Assembly (NCBI GenBank): GCA_023935145.1
Contig: CM043698.1
Span: 148,205,125 to 148,269,124 of the forward strand
Direction of reading: 5' to 3'
Source of the DNA: Bretschneidera sinensis
Lineage: Eukaryota > Streptophyta > Magnoliopsida > Brassicales > Akaniaceae
DNA length: 64,000 nt
The position numbers and the translations under genes are program-made. The notes under the pieces were generated by a model. The model was not told where the DNA came from. It did not search any database and saw only the letters and a list, made by a program, of their open reading frames with translations. This document shows positions 10,018 through 23,590 of this stretch, piece by piece; within the stretch, counting starts at the first letter, position 1; the number at the start of each line of letters is the position of its first letter.

Positions 10018-13000
10018 CAACTCCTGAACAGCAACCCTGCCTTCGAGCATGCTCACAACTGAAGACATTGAAGGTCTGACTGCTGCAGAAACATCGGCAC
10101 ATAGAAGAGCCACATTGGTCATCGCCATCACCTCTTCTTTGTTGAAGTCTGATCCCAACCTTGAATCTACTAGCTCCATTAGATTCCCTTTCTCCCTCAA
10201 TTCATAAGCCTAGAAACAAGAAAAAGGAAAAGGAAACATAGCTATCTTAAAACCAACTTCTTGATGATAACAAATACAACCAAGATAGATGTAAAAGGGA
10301 CCAAAACAATTGAAAGAAAGAATGATAATTAAATTACCCAATCAAGAAGATTAAAGCATTCCTGCTTTGGCCGGTAAGTGGTGTTGCTCCTTCCGCTAAC
10401 AATTTCCAGAGCAACAATTCCAAAACTATAAACATCTGCTTTTTCGGTTAAATAACCCCGCATTGCATATTCAGGTGCCATATATCCACTGCAAATTCAA
10501 GAACATATTGATGTTAGACATTTGATTCCATTCTAAAGAAAAAAGGGGAAAAAATCCTAAAATCTAGAGAATTATCTTAATGATACCATGCCCTCCATAG
10601 AGAATAAAAAATAAAATTGTCAGTGAATTTCTGGTACAATCAAGAATCGTTTGAAGTTGAATTTAAGTTACTAAACTATAAGCATTCATGATTGTCACTT
10701 CATATATTCACAAAGAAAAATGGAATTGAAAAAAAAAAGAGGTAAAATATTGAAAATGAATTAAAAGACAAAGACTTACAAAGTTCCGGCAATCCGGGTG
10801 CTGATATGTGTATTATCCTCTTCATCAAGCTTGGCCAAACCAAAGTCAGATATCTTAGGGTTTAAATTCTCATCTAGCAGCACATTTGTGGCCTTGATGT
10901 CTCTGTGCACAATCTTCAACCTTGATTCTTCATGTAGATATGCCAAACCTCTTGCTATGCCAACACAGATCTTGTGTCTTGTTGGCCACTCTAGTTTCAA
11001 TTGATATTCCTCCGGGCCTTTAAATCATTGAATCAGTAGAAATTAAGATATACTAGTATTGTTGATTCATAGAAACACGCACCATGTGCTTAAATATCTT
11101 TGATGCAATGGAAGTTTAGTAAATCATTTGGCTGAAACTTACCAAACAATGCTCGAGCAAGGCTGTTATTTTCCAAGTACTCGTATATCAGCAACAATTG
11201 ATTTCCTTCAATACAGCATCCATATAGCTTTACAAGATGAGGGTGCTGCAAAGCAGAAATCATGCCAATCTCGTTCACAAACTCACGGTTTCCTTGCTTC
11301 GATTTGGAAGATAACTGCTTAACTGCAATTATGGTTCCATCTGCTAGTAGGCCCTGGATTTGTGAAAGATTGTCATTGTTAATTATACACACAAATATAT
11401 ATATATATATTGCAGGAAAGAACTGCAACTGCAGTAGATCAAATTCAATAAATCCAAGAGAAAGTATTTCTTGTTCATACTACCTTGTAAACAGGACCAA
11501 AACCACCTTCTCCAATCTTGTTAGCAGAATCAAAGTTGTCTGTCGCAGCTTTGATTTGCCTCAAGGTAAATGAACCAGTTTGCAAGTTGAGACCCTTTAG
11601 ATCTGTGGAAGAGGCTGAGTTAGATAAGACACATTTATAAGATATTTTATTGATCCACATTCCTAATAACTAAAGATGGGTTTAAATGGACAGATTATGT
11701 TCTCAATTGAGATTGTTATATCTGATTCAGAAACTCCAACAAGATACAAGAATACTGCAGCATCAAGAAGTATTTAATCAAGTGGTTTTGTCTAAACAAA
11801 GGGTTATACTACCACATTCATGATCATTCTTTAGGTTTAAAGAAAAAACTGATAATTATAACTAAAAAAGTTAATTTCTCTTAAAATACCTTGTTCCATT
11901 GTGTTTTTCTTTCCTAGACAGCCTTTCCACCAAAGGATACCCACAACTAGCAAAACAACGGCTGCTACTGCAACCACAATTCCGACCACGGTGCCTACAG
12001 ATATACTACTACTGCTACGGCCCGGTTCTGATGGGGGCACAAAGTCTGTTTAAAGAAAAGCATAGAATAGTTAATTTGATGAAATGATACTGCTTAACTA
12101 GATGCATAATCTCAACGTGAAAATTTCCTTATCTTTCTCTGGCCAGATCTTTTAGAATGAGTGTCAAAAGACCTTTTTATACCAGAGATCAAATTTGAAT
12201 GCAAGAATCAAGATTACATAGAAAAACGTGGAAACGAAATCATTCCATTTTGAATCCAAAAATATCAGAGTTCATTTTTACTACCACGATTTCTCACAAG
12301 TAAATTCATTAATCATTAAATAAATAGTAATTATATGTGTAGATAATCTTTCATAAATTCCTGAAGATCAAACCAAAAGAAACAACTGGAACAAAAAAGA
12401 AGTGAAGACACGTCTGTTGCCATAAACAAAAGAATGTTTGTACAAAGTGTGGTTTCCAAAAATCTGTAAGGAATAATGTATGCATACTATAAAAATGAAC
12501 ATAGGACATATTTGATAGGTCAAAGATCAGTAGCCAACTTCTAAGATAAAAAGAAGCTCATAATTATGGTGTACGACCTACCAGGATTCACAGAAATAAC
12601 TGATATAAGAGGACCATATACTCCTCTTATAGGGATACCATATGTACCCTTCCCAGCCCAATACAAGCGTATCTCCAACGTTTTGTCGGTCACAGTGACA
12701 GGAAATCTTTTCACAATTGCCTTATCAACACCTCCTGCTTCATCCTTAATATTGAAATCCTTCATCACAAGTTTCCCCTGCAATAACCTAATCCAGTTAA
12801 CTTCTTATGCAGGCAAGTGGTGACAAGGAATCAGATTTCATTCTTAACGTCAATCTGAACTAATCACAGGATAAATTCAAACAATTTGATTGGCCCTATT
12901 AAAGCAAAATGTTAAAATTTTTGAAGTTTGTTGAATATCAGAAATGAAATTAACCATGGGAAGTATCATACTTAAAATACCTGAACGTAAATATCAAATA

Positions 13001-16000
13001 AGCGCCTCCCGAGGCTGCTATAAGTTTTGTCATGGGTAAACATTATCTCTGCAAAATGGAAATTTACCGTGTAGTTTCCATTTCCCAGACAAAACCCATA
13101 ATAAGTTAGAGACATGGCAGAAAGGCGTACTTGCATGTAAAGTTGAGAATCACGCATAGAGAGCGTAGATGTATTCGTCCAAATATAGGTATCTGTAGGG
13201 CGGTCATCATCCAAGAAGTTACCAGTGCTGCTAAATGCCCAATTAGTTCTACTCTGGAAAAATCTTGAAGGTCCTGCTCCATCAGTGTCATCTTCATATG
13301 TCGTGTTATTAACAGTTACTGCTCTCCCACCACAATTTATATGGAGATCATAAAATGCTAGAATGAAAGCAACAACAGATTAGTAACTACTGAATTCAAT
13401 TTTCACTAAAGGAAAAAGAAACACTACTTTTTAACTTGACAATGACAAAACACATGAGAATTAAGAATGTTATTATCTAACCTATCTATTTGTGTTTTGT
13501 TTTTAGCTAAAAAACAAAATATGAAAAATAAATGAAGTTTCGACTTACTTTTTGGACATTGAAAGCTTCTCAAACATGAAACGATTCCACTAACAGCAAT
13601 TCAAAATACCAAACAAGTCAGCATTGTGACATCATAATTGAGTTTGTTATAGATGACAAGAACATAAAACAAAGCCAAAAAACAAAAATTTAATATTAAA
13701 TGGAAAATAGTTGTTTGATGAATCAAATGTGAAAATAAAACTTATAATTCCATTAAGAATATGTACTAATATAGAACTTACGAGTTATTGTGCTTTGAAG
13801 AGCTTGCAAATAAGTTTCTGTAGAAAGGAATACAAAGCATAAAGTTCAATCAGTATACTAAAGTTACACACAGACATGCGCACATATACAAGTTAGATAA
13901 CAGCATTCTTACACACTCCGGTGCTGACAATTTGGTCTGAGCTTCCGGTTGTAAAGTTGTTATATGTAAGATCACTGCACATGAAAGTTTTGTTCATCAT
14001 CTTCCAAATCATTTAATGAGCATGAAAAGCATAAAAAATGTCTCATACATTGCTCGTTATATATTTGGAAAAAAAATAGTTTTGATATAAATTGTTCCAC
14101 GCATAATTCTGATTTATACAAGACAAGAAATTTTATGTGCTTCAGGTTGTACAATGCGCATTAACTAGCTTTGATATCTCTGTTTTGGGAAAGGTTTGGA
14201 TTTGTTTCCCCTCTTCATTTTTCTTTAGTTACATAAACTTAATTTCTAGTTTTATTCATATTTTATTTATGGAAAAGAAAAAGAAGAAAAGGTCTGCATT
14301 TTCACTCTGATGATTCATAAACTATCTCACAAGTTTGATCAAGCTATAAAACATACATTTCAGTTTTTCTATGCATCCACACCAGCTAAGTATTCATTTA
14401 ACTTAAGTTTTATTAAATTTTTCAACAAATCTTCCAATCAATTGCAAAGAACTGATATTCCAGCATACAATCAGATTTTTATATGACCAGAAGTTATAAC
14501 CAAAGACAGTCCATTAAAAACCAGATTGTCAAAAAGAAAGCTTGATCAGAGTTGAACAAAGCAAGAGTGCACAACTTCTGTAATTGTATAAATGGTTATT
14601 CACCTTTTAAGTGATAGGATCAATAGAACTTAGCATAATTAATTTTCAAATTGTATAAGCACTTCAAAGAGAAGAGAAGCTTACATGTTGTCTCCTTTTT
14701 CTAGCACCCAAGCAGGTACCGGTCCAGTTAGCAAATTTCCAGTTAAATATCTGAAAAGGTCATATAAAATCAATACAATTTTGGAGCTTTCAGCAAAACG
14801 AATCTTAGCAAGGAATCATAAATGATTATATTAATTTTTAGCACGGTAACTGAATAAACAGAAATACAAAAAACACAGCTATATATTTCAGTTTAATGCC
14901 TTAGATTTAATACTATTTGTGCATGTGATTTTAAGTTCAATGTCACAGAAGAGAGGAAACCTATGATCTCTGGATATCAGAGTTCAGTACTGATAACTAC
15001 TTAGTTTATGCATTTTTTTGCTTAGTTTATTTATAATTTTCAATTCAAGAAAAGGTTTCCCATAATCCATCACACAACTTTAATACTTCAAATACTGCAA
15101 TGTTGAAACCGCAATTTGACACAGTGGCTTCTAATATTGTCGGCTTGTTTGGGCCATTATGATGGTCCTTTATTTTATTTCATGCTAATTAACAAGTCCA
15201 TCCATTACACGAGCTTGTACACTGTTCCCTAGTAATTGAAAAATGGCTTTCTGCATTTTATTGTAAGAAAATTTACATACACAACCCAGATGCTTACATA
15301 TAATCCACCTTACTCAGACCGGTATACGTGCTCGGAATTTTTCCACTCAGTTTGTTAAAGCTGAGGTCTCTACAAGTGAATTTATAAACAAAACATTAAA
15401 AAACAACAAAGTATTTATTTCCACAACCTGTTTAATTCAGGATGAATGGTAGACAACCAAAAAGTTTTCAAACATCATAGTGAACTTTGCAACCAAGAAG
15501 ACCGAGAAAAAAAAAGTTGCCTTTGCCACAAAAGAGTGTCGAAGACAAGGTCTAAACCATACAAAGTAGAAGGTGCCAACTAGCTTAATTGGTATAGTCA
15601 TTTAAGGGTTGTACTAAAGACTTGGGATCAAATCCGACCTTCACCTTCACATGGGGTTTGGGGATAGGGGATCAGAGAGGGCTAACTCATTGCAACCAAC
15701 CATTAGAACAAAAAAAAAAGGAACTACTTTCAAGTATCAATGTTTTGGCACCAGTTTTACATGTGTGACAAACACGTCTCTTGAGGTTCCTTTATTTCTC
15801 ATATTCTCTAACAACAGAGTTAATATTATGATATAGCCCTAACTGAGTTTATTCCATCAATATAAGATAATGAAAACTGAGCTATGAAAGGGTACTAAAT
15901 GATCCCTCAAATGGTATCATGCATTTTCATAGGAAAAATCCTTTTATCTATATTAGAGAGGGGGGGTGCGGGGGGCGGCGGGGCAGAGGAGAATAAGTTT

Positions 16001-19000
16001 GTACTAACAAGTTCTTTAAAGCTGTCATTTCCCCAAGATATTCAGGTAGCTGCCCGATGATATTACAACTCCTAAGAACCCTGTAACACAAACAAATGAC
16101 ATACACTTTGAGTTGGCAAAAAAAAAAGGAAAAAGGAGGAAGGTATTGCCACTTTTTATAAATTAAGTTCAATATCGCGTAAACATTTTACTCACAGTGT
16201 CTTCATCTTTTTAATGTTGCTAAGTTGCGGAAAGGTAGCTTCAATTCCATTTAAATCACTAATTCTCCTGCATATATCATGTTCAACCAATACAAGGTAC
16301 ATTAATAATTGAAAACCCACATGAAATTAATTAGAATCTAAAAAAAATCATACTTACAGATCAGTTAATTTTTCAAGAGCCGCAATACCACCAGGAATTG
16401 GTCCAACCAAACTACTAGCCTGAATTACTCTATTGTAGCAAAATATTGAGTCAAATAAGCGATAATGCATGATTCTATGAACTCAAGAATGTCACAAATG
16501 ATAAAGCTCTCACAATTTTTCAAGTTTTGTCCAGTTCTGAATAAAATTAGGTATCTTTCCTGTAAAGTGGTTGTCACTGATCCGACTGCATAATGTTTGA
16601 AAAAATGATTAGTCAACTTCAAATGCAATAAACAGTAATTAATATGAGTTTAATGAAACATGACTAAAACGCTTACAAGTCCTTCAATGAAGTCAGCTTA
16701 GCAAATGTTTCCGGGACTTCCCCACTAAGATTATTTGACGTTAGCAGCCTACAACATCAACATAAACAACAAAAATATAAACAAATAAATTCAAGCAATC
16801 AGAATATCAATGTGAATCTTTAAAACCCTTTTAAATAAAAGAATATTAAATGAAACAAAACATTAAAAATTCATACCAAAGGAGGAGGACAAAAAGAGAG
16901 GGGAAAACTGTATTTTGTTAGTAAGGATTTGCAAGGGTCATAAAAACTTGAATAATGGTCTTACATTCTCTCTATAACGGGTAAATTCCCAAGCTCTGGA
17001 GGCAAATCCCCTGAAAGCTGATTGAAATCTACGGTACTATAAAATTATCAATACACAATTTTGAATCAATTAATACGAACATAGTTATAAACATCCATAC
17101 ACAAATTGAAATGACCACAAAAAATAGAGGAAAAATTGGTTTATAAAGAACTCACAAACTGATAAGAGTGGAAATGTTTGCTAGCTCTTTTGGAATTGAA
17201 CCCGTTAATCGGTTTCCTACAATAGAACTGCAATATATAATATATTAATATCCAAGTGTTAATTTCACCACCGAAAATGACAAAAGAAAATAAGTATCAA
17301 TGCTTAATCCATGAATTTTATGCTCATTTACACAAACAATATATGTGCATATATATTCAAGTACATATAAATTTATACATATGGAGAGAGAAATAGAGCA
17401 TACATGTTGACTAGTTGCATGATGCCCCATTCTGGCGGAATGGTACCGTTGAGATAGTTTCTGGTGAGGTCACTGTGACGATGGACAGTTAAGTTAGTTT
17501 GTTCATAGAAGAAAAAGGGAAAGAAACATGCCCAAAGAAAAAAAAAAATAGAATTTTAACGTTTAAAAGGGTAATACTGGAAATGAAAAGGGACAAAATT
17601 GGCATGAAAAGTATGACAAGTAAAACACTTACACTTCTTGGAGGAAAGGAAGCCTGACCAGTTCTGGTGGGAGAGTGCCTGGGAGATTCTGTGCCTTGAG
17701 TACTCTGTGCTTCAACAGAGAATGGGCTAAAATTATATACAATGTATAGTATGCATAATAAACAGAAATCTTTTATTTGCATTTATCTCATAAAACCTGT
17801 TGGGTTTTGCTTCAATCAAGAATGGAGCTTTGATATTCACTGCCTGTGCATGGCCTTTTATCTATTTATGATCCAGTGGTATAGTTTATAAAATGATTTA
17901 TATTTTTTATAAATAAAAATTAAATCAAAAAATTTAAGAAATAGTTTTTTCAAATTTAGGAAAATTACTTTTATTGTTATTTTATCAAACATTAAAGAGT
18001 TTATAACTCTAATCGTTTCAAAAATCATTTATAAACCATATACCTTTTTCAATGTTAGACTAAACATATTCTAATAAGGTACCGTTTAGCTTGATTGTCC
18101 AAAATTAAAACTAAAAAAGATATCAAAACAATTTTTTCGTAAAATAACTGCTTCAATTTCATAAATTCTATTTTTCCAGAATCTAATTCTTTCTAAAAAC
18201 TATTATTCAAAACACTAAGCCAATCAATACCTAAATTTTTCAGTAAAGGATTAAAGAGTAATACTATTTAAACATTCATCAAATATTATTTTTATAAATT
18301 CTGAAAATTTAAATGGTAATTACAACTCAAATTCTCAAACGATTACAGAAGTTTTTTTAGTGCTTTTTGAGATCCTTGAGAGAAATGACTAGCAATCATT
18401 ACTCAAGCTTATAACTTGTAATCAGACTAGCACCTTTTTATTGAACTTCAGATCTTTAAAACACAACAGTCACTTTTCCTGGATCCAAGCCCACAGCCAT
18501 CATTTGGCCATGAAAGTCTGACACAACACATGCCCAAACAAGGTGTACTGGTTAATTTTTCGTAAAAAAAAAAAAAAACAAAACTGTTCCTTTTTTCTGA
18601 ACGGGATTGATATACATCCGTGTAACTTATATCAGTATGCCCAACCAAATCGAATAAGATCTTGAAGATAAGCTGTGTTTCTTGCATTTGATCTCGTAGG
18701 CCAATAAATTTGTGTATAAAATTAAATTATTTATAGATTGATGATAAAAAAACAAAATCTGACATTGAATTCATCATGTGTATTAATTATTGGATGGAAG
18801 TGTCAAGCACATAAAAAAAAATATTAACCCAAAAAACAAAAGCACACAGAAAAAGACACATAACAAGTTGCAAAATAGACCCCGTGTAGATTAGATTAGA
18901 CCCCTACTTTGTACTTATTAGCTATCATGCATTCATATTTTCATTTTTATAGTATATTTAAACTTAAATTCAAGACTTAACTTTCACCCACCTTCCATTA

Positions 19001-20531
19001 AAAAGAAAAAAAAAACTCAATTATACTTCACATTAATTATAATTAATTTGGTTGTTGGTTTCAACTGCTCTCTTCTTTGTACAAGTCCTGAAATACTAGG
19101 TTGACTCTATTTTATTTTATATTTTGAGTTTAATTTTTAAAATATAAATTATATGGTTGTTTTCATTAATATAAAAAATTAATAATTGTAAAATCAAAAA
19201 ATCATTTTAACTTTATCGTGAGTGTTTCAAATGAGGTAAAAATTTCATCTCAAATATGTAAAAATTATTCCTAATATCAACAATAAGTATTAAAAATGAC
19301 ATACAAAAGTTTGTATAAAATGTTTACCAGTGAATTAAGCAAGTGTGAAATAACTTTTTGTTTTTTTGTAATTTAATGGTTGTAAATCTCTCATGCTAAT
19401 AAAGATAACAACATGATTTAGTTGGCCAAAAAAAGCTCATGATATAAAATGAAAATCAAACAAACCACAAGGTATTTCATAAAATTTAACCAAAAGTTTA
19501 TTAATGGCTTAATTTCATAAAATACCTTGTGGTTTGCCTGATTTTCAATTTATACAACGGTGTTAACTCATTTATACTAACAGAGACATGTCACATACCA
19601 CAAGGTATAAATTGAAAATTAAGTAAACGACGGGGTTTATTTTTCCATAAAAAACAAAGTATAAATTGAAAATTAGGTAAACCACAGGGTTTATTTTGCC
19701 ATAAAAAACTTAGGGTATAAATTAAAAATTAAAAATTAGAAAAACCACAGGGTTTGTTTATTTTCCCACAAAAAAACTCAAGTTATTAATTGAAAATCCA
19801 GCAAATCACAGAGTATTTTATAAAACTAAACCTTAATTTTAACCTTACCCCCATCATTTTATTATTTGAGTTAATATTAACAAAAGGCAAATTAAGCTAT
19901 TGCAAGTCATAATATATTGTTGAGATCATACAAACTTAATTATATATTTTCATGCTCTTTTACCTCAATCAAAGTACTAACTAATGATGGAAAAAGTACT
20001 AAATGCTACTAATTTTGATAAGAAAAAAAAAAGAGTTACGGTAATTAAAGAAAATAGATGAATATATACATACATGCTAACAACATGGCAAAGAGTGCCA
20101 TTGGAGAAGGAGCAATTACAGGTGACTGCATTCTCGAATCCTTTCAGCGGATTTGCGTTAGCCCATCCCCTTTCTCCACTGCATGGATCTACACTGAAGT
20201 TCCAATCTCTCTTCCCTATCGTCTTCCCTATGTCCCGCAAAACTTGCACTGTAAATTAAAATAGATTTACAACAAACACCATTAATTGATCAAAAAGAAA
20301 AGGAAAAAAAACATGAAAACTGTTATGCATACTTAGCAAGAAATGAAAACAAGAATTAGTACCCATGACTCTGATTGATTAAAACAGTAACAGAAATTAA
20401 ATGATTTACTTCTCTGAACTTTCTCTCTTGTGCATACCTTCATTGTCTGGCAAAAGGGTAGCTCCAACAGAGAAATTTATGAGGCAAAAGGCGACGAGTG
20501 AAGGAAAATGAAGTCGATATTGAAAGGGCAT
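9991..20531 (-). CDS. Gene B: LRR-malectin receptor-like kinase (subfamily VIII-2), complete, truncated tail
   Basis: Minus-strand exons: 20438-20531, 20074-20248, 17633-17704, 17404-17472, 17156-17227, 16965-17036, 16677-16748, 16514-16585, 16358-16429, 16196-16267, 16009-16080, 15298-15369, 14685-14750, 13915-13974, 13782-13817, 13549-13589, 12981-13357, 12582-12777, 11890-12045, 11484-11602, 11143-11353, 10780-11017, 10338-10488, 9991-10209. They sum to 2856 nt, 951 residues. Order: signal peptide (about 1-22), LRR cap, LRRs (about 90-370), malectin (about 383-587, [10 protein letters not shown]), transmembrane helix (about 605-627), kinase (640 to about 930). The kinase keeps [13 protein letters not shown] (K691), HRD (D789) and DFG (D807), so it looks active. 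Such kinases sit in the plasma membrane and phosphorylate Ser/Thr; relatives act in wall or immune sensing. An extra base near 10015 truncates the tail. Exon 14 must use the first GT of GTGTAAG to stay in frame. Confidence 0.88.
15572..15720 (+). mobile_element. tRNA-derived SINE in gene B intron 11
   Basis: A pol III type A box (TAGCTTAATTGG, 15581-15592) and B box (GGGATCAAATCC, 15624-15635) are spaced as in a tRNA. A tRNA-unrelated body follows, then a terminal A run near 15710-15719. The matching intron of gene A (about 1920-1980) keeps the flanks on both sides but lacks the insert. This is direct evidence of insertion after the A/B duplication. Target duplications are not clear. Confidence 0.8.
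17705..19440. other. Gene B intron 2, proximal part
   Basis: Non-coding. The block at 18410-18520 matches 4250-4380 of gene A intron 2, so it descends from the ancestral gene. The rest is AT-rich with no exon or recognisable element. Confidence 0.5.
19450..19830. repeat. Hairpin plus tandem repeats in gene B intron 2
   Basis: About 37 bases ending near 19493 pair as an inverted repeat with 19510-19548; the core is ACCACAAGGTATTT opposite AAATACCTTGTGGT. Three to four degenerate copies of a roughly 70-bp unit follow, each with GGTATAAATTGAAAATTA and then AAACCACAGGGTTTATTT. There is no coding capacity. It looks like the end of a non-autonomous DNA element whose subterminal repeats have multiplied. 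Gene A lacks it. Confidence 0.6.
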
Positions 20532-20775
20532 ATCTTCAATTTAAGTTTGGGTTACAAACAATGGTAATGCTTGATTGAAAGAAACTGAAGTTGATATATA
20601 CAAAATTATGGAGTACTCTGGTCTTTTGTGTGGAAAGGTACGTACTTGAGACTTGAGAAGAAACACCTAGGCAGGCAAAGGGAGAATTTCTGGTTTCCTT
20701 TCTATGAGAGAGAGAGAGAGAGAGAGCAAAGGGAGAATTTCTGGTCTCCTTTTAATGAGAGAGAGACGAGACCAT
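20532..20775 (-). promoter_or_regulatory. Gene B 5' leader and proximal promoter
   Basis: The minus strand carries two CT tracts (plus-strand GA runs near 20706-20725 and 20757-20768). They sit in a short direct repeat: the phrase AAAGGGAGAATTTCTGGT occurs at about 20678 and again at about 20728. The CCTTTGCCTGC motif is shared with gene A. No strong TATA box was identified. Confidence 0.4.
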
Positions 20776-22900
20776 AAAAAAGAGTAACTTGTAAATACAA
20801 AAGAATTGAACATATAATCAATAAATAAAGTACATGCATATATACTCTACAGATATTTTAATAGTGCAACTTGCATAAAATTTCTGTATGTAAAGTGAAA
20901 TGGATAACAACTGGACAAGGACACATTTGAAATTGATCCATGGATATGAAGTTGGAAATAGCTGGGTCGGGTTGGTTATAAAAAAGATTTTATGGATAGT
21001 TCGTTAACATATACATATTAGAAATATTTATTTTTTAATAGATTTTATTTTTTATTTTTTTACTTATATTTTAATAGATGTGCAACGGATCAAAAACAGG
21101 TATTGATAAAAAAAATTATTTATGTGAGAAAATGACAACCTGACTGAGATATGGGTTAAATTTTATGGGTAATAAGTCAACGGTACGGATTAAAAATATT
21201 CTTTTCATAATGGATTTATTTTTCATACCTATATTTATATTTTAACGAGTGAATAACGGATCAAAAATTTGTACGGACTAAAAGTCTCACTTCTACATGA
21301 TACATTAATTGAGTTATGTTAAAGTCACTTCTTAAAACTAGCTCAACATTAAGCTTCTTACTTTCGGAATAAGAGGTTTTGGGTAATATTTGTTGATGAA
21401 GTCTTGGTTTAATGGTCAAAATTAAGGTTTTGAAATTATAAAATTTCATGTTCGATTCTTATAACAAGTCAGTTATTAGTAGTGATATAACGGACCTAAT
21501 TCCGAGAAAGTTCATTAATAACTACGAAGAAATTAAATAATAATTTTAATATTTAAATTTTTAAAAAAATTTAAAAAATTATTATTTAATTTTTTATAAT
21601 TATTAATAAAAAATTTTAATTCTATAATAACTCACAAAATTAAATTTAAAACATCATCGACGGTAAATTATTTATTGAATTTATATATTGCAATAAAAAA
21701 ATGTTTTGGATAGTGATGAACAAAACTTTACTACAGTACAATTGACTAAATTGGCATGTATTACTCCGTACGTATATACAGCTACAACATAAGCCAATAC
21801 AATTGGCTATATAATAAAAGCTTGGCCAAGTGGGTCAAACGCGGCCTAGCCGGATTTTTAATTTGCTGGTGACAGCTCTGCTTGACTCCACAGTCAATTT
21901 TCACATTATTTAATTAAGTAATCTATCATCTAATGAGGATTAGGGAGCTAATTGTTTATTGAAAAAATAGTTTAAGCACACACTAGTTTCCAATTAATTT
22001 GGTTCTTCTTAATAGCTTTGAGAATTTGTTTTCTTATTAAATTAAATGGCGTTTTTTTTTAAATCCAATGATTTTTTTAGCAGACTGGACCTTACTTAGT
22101 CCCGTTACCGAACCATACTCTATCATGAGCATCATCGAAAGCATAAATCTTATAGATGCATTTAGTGAATAGGATAAAAATGAATATAATGTTTTTTATT
22201 TTATAAGTGTGATTGGTGGATCGAATGATAGGAGGATTGAATGTTTTATCCTATCATAATAAAATAAAATTATCTTAATTTGAAAGTAGGATAAGACATT
22301 TTATCTCTTAAGAATTTAAGTCTCAATTTCATAAAAAAAAATACGAAATAAAAATATAAATCAATAAAAACAAAGAAAAGTTTAAGATAAAACACAAATT
22401 TTTTTAATGTGATTCAACCTCCAATACATACTTTACAGAAATTGTCAAATTAATTCTTTACTAATTAACTATAGATTACAAGTTTTTGAAAGAAAACTTG
22501 AATATAACTCTCACCCTTAAATGATCAAGCCCAAATTTCTCTTTAACTTGAATTATCAGATTTAACAAATTATATCAAGCCTGATTGTGCTGTGTTTTTC
22601 TTGTGTGGACTAAATGGAGAAAACAATAGTTTTGCCATGATTATCTTTACTGTACAAATTTGTATCAACCCATTAAAGGGAATACGGCTAAACCTGCTTG
22701 AAAGATTGATGATGAATGACAGGTAATGAATATTAAAAAGTTGTTGGATTAATCAAACAATGGATTGATAAGTAAGAGGACGAGATATATCATCTTATCT
22801 CTTTCATTTTGTCAACTAAAAACTAATGTTTTGTTTGTCGTAGTTTTTGGATGGTTAAACGGTAACTTTCTACTGGACAAAAATAACTTAAATATATATG
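20776..22900. other. AT-rich intergenic DNA, no gene seen
   Basis: No coding exon or RNA gene is visible. Two weakly similar stretches (about 20960-21090 and 21120-21270) share ATTTTAACG/ATAG followed by ACGGATCAAAAA, suggesting an old repeat. The right edge meets the LTR at 22901. Confidence 0.5.
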
Positions 22901-23570
22901 TGTTGATGTCATTTGCTGTTGGTGCTGACGTGGCTTGGGAGTTGATATGGGCTGGGCTCTGCGAGCTAATTGTGGCCTGGGTGAGGATTTGGCCTGGGAG
23001 AGGACTCGGCCTGGGTCCTGCACAAGTGACAAGAATGAACTGAAGGCCCTCGGTAGGAGGTGAGGGGGAGACCTCCGAAGGCGCTCCGATGCTTAAGTCA
23101 GCAAGGATTTTAAGGTGAAGCCGAGGGTTCGAAAGAAGAATCGAGGGCTTAAGCAAATCAAGTATAAGTGCCTGTGTATGAAAAAATGAATGGGGATCCC
23201 TCTAAAGTCCATACCTTGACCCTTTTATAGGCGTCTTCCAGTGGATGGGGCATGATTACAAGCTCAGGAAAGGGGGCGCCGTAGGGCGGCCATAGAGTGG
23301 CTGCCGGTCTAGGTGTTGCAGGGTAACCGGTGCTGTAGGGTAGCTGGTGGCTGCAGGGCTAGGGGTTGCAGAGTGACTAGCTGCTGTAGAGTGGCTGGCT
23401 GCCATAGGGTGGCTAGTGGTGGTAAAGGAGATCTAGGTCTGGGCCTGCTGGGTCATTCCTCGCGGGCTTGGGGTTTTTTTGTTGGGCCGGAGGAGCTTGT
23501 CGGGCTAGTTGGGCTGGATTATACTTTCGGGCTTGATGTATGTTTGGGCCAGTATTTTTAGGCCGTATCA
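22901..23570 (-). repeat. 3' LTR of the minus-oriented Tat element
   Basis: On the plus strand it runs from TGTTGATGTC to CCGTATCA, so on the element strand it starts TGATACGG and ends CATCAACA. A TATA box (CTATAAAAGG, minus strand, about 23223-23232) lies inside. Its R/U5 part shares GGAGGTCTCCCCCT and GTCACTTGTGCAG with the plus-oriented LTR at 53211-53765. The U3 part holds short degenerate direct repeats of the type GTAGGGTGGCTG (about 23280-23430). Confidence 0.85.
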
Positions 23571-23590
23571 CAGGCCCCCTCACTTCCCGG
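23571..23590 (-). other. Polypurine tract of the minus-oriented Tat element
   Basis: On the minus strand GGGAAGTGAGGGGGCCTG directly precedes the LTR start TGATACGG. This is the expected plus-strand priming site for reverse transcription. Confidence 0.8.

Noticed and set aside
15572..15720. A tRNA gene
   Set aside because: A and B boxes are present, but no cloverleaf can be drawn and a poly(A) tail follows. It is a SINE.
22060..22480. A possible MITE around the GGATAAGACATTTTATC words
   Set aside because: Short inverted words only; no consistent ends or duplication.
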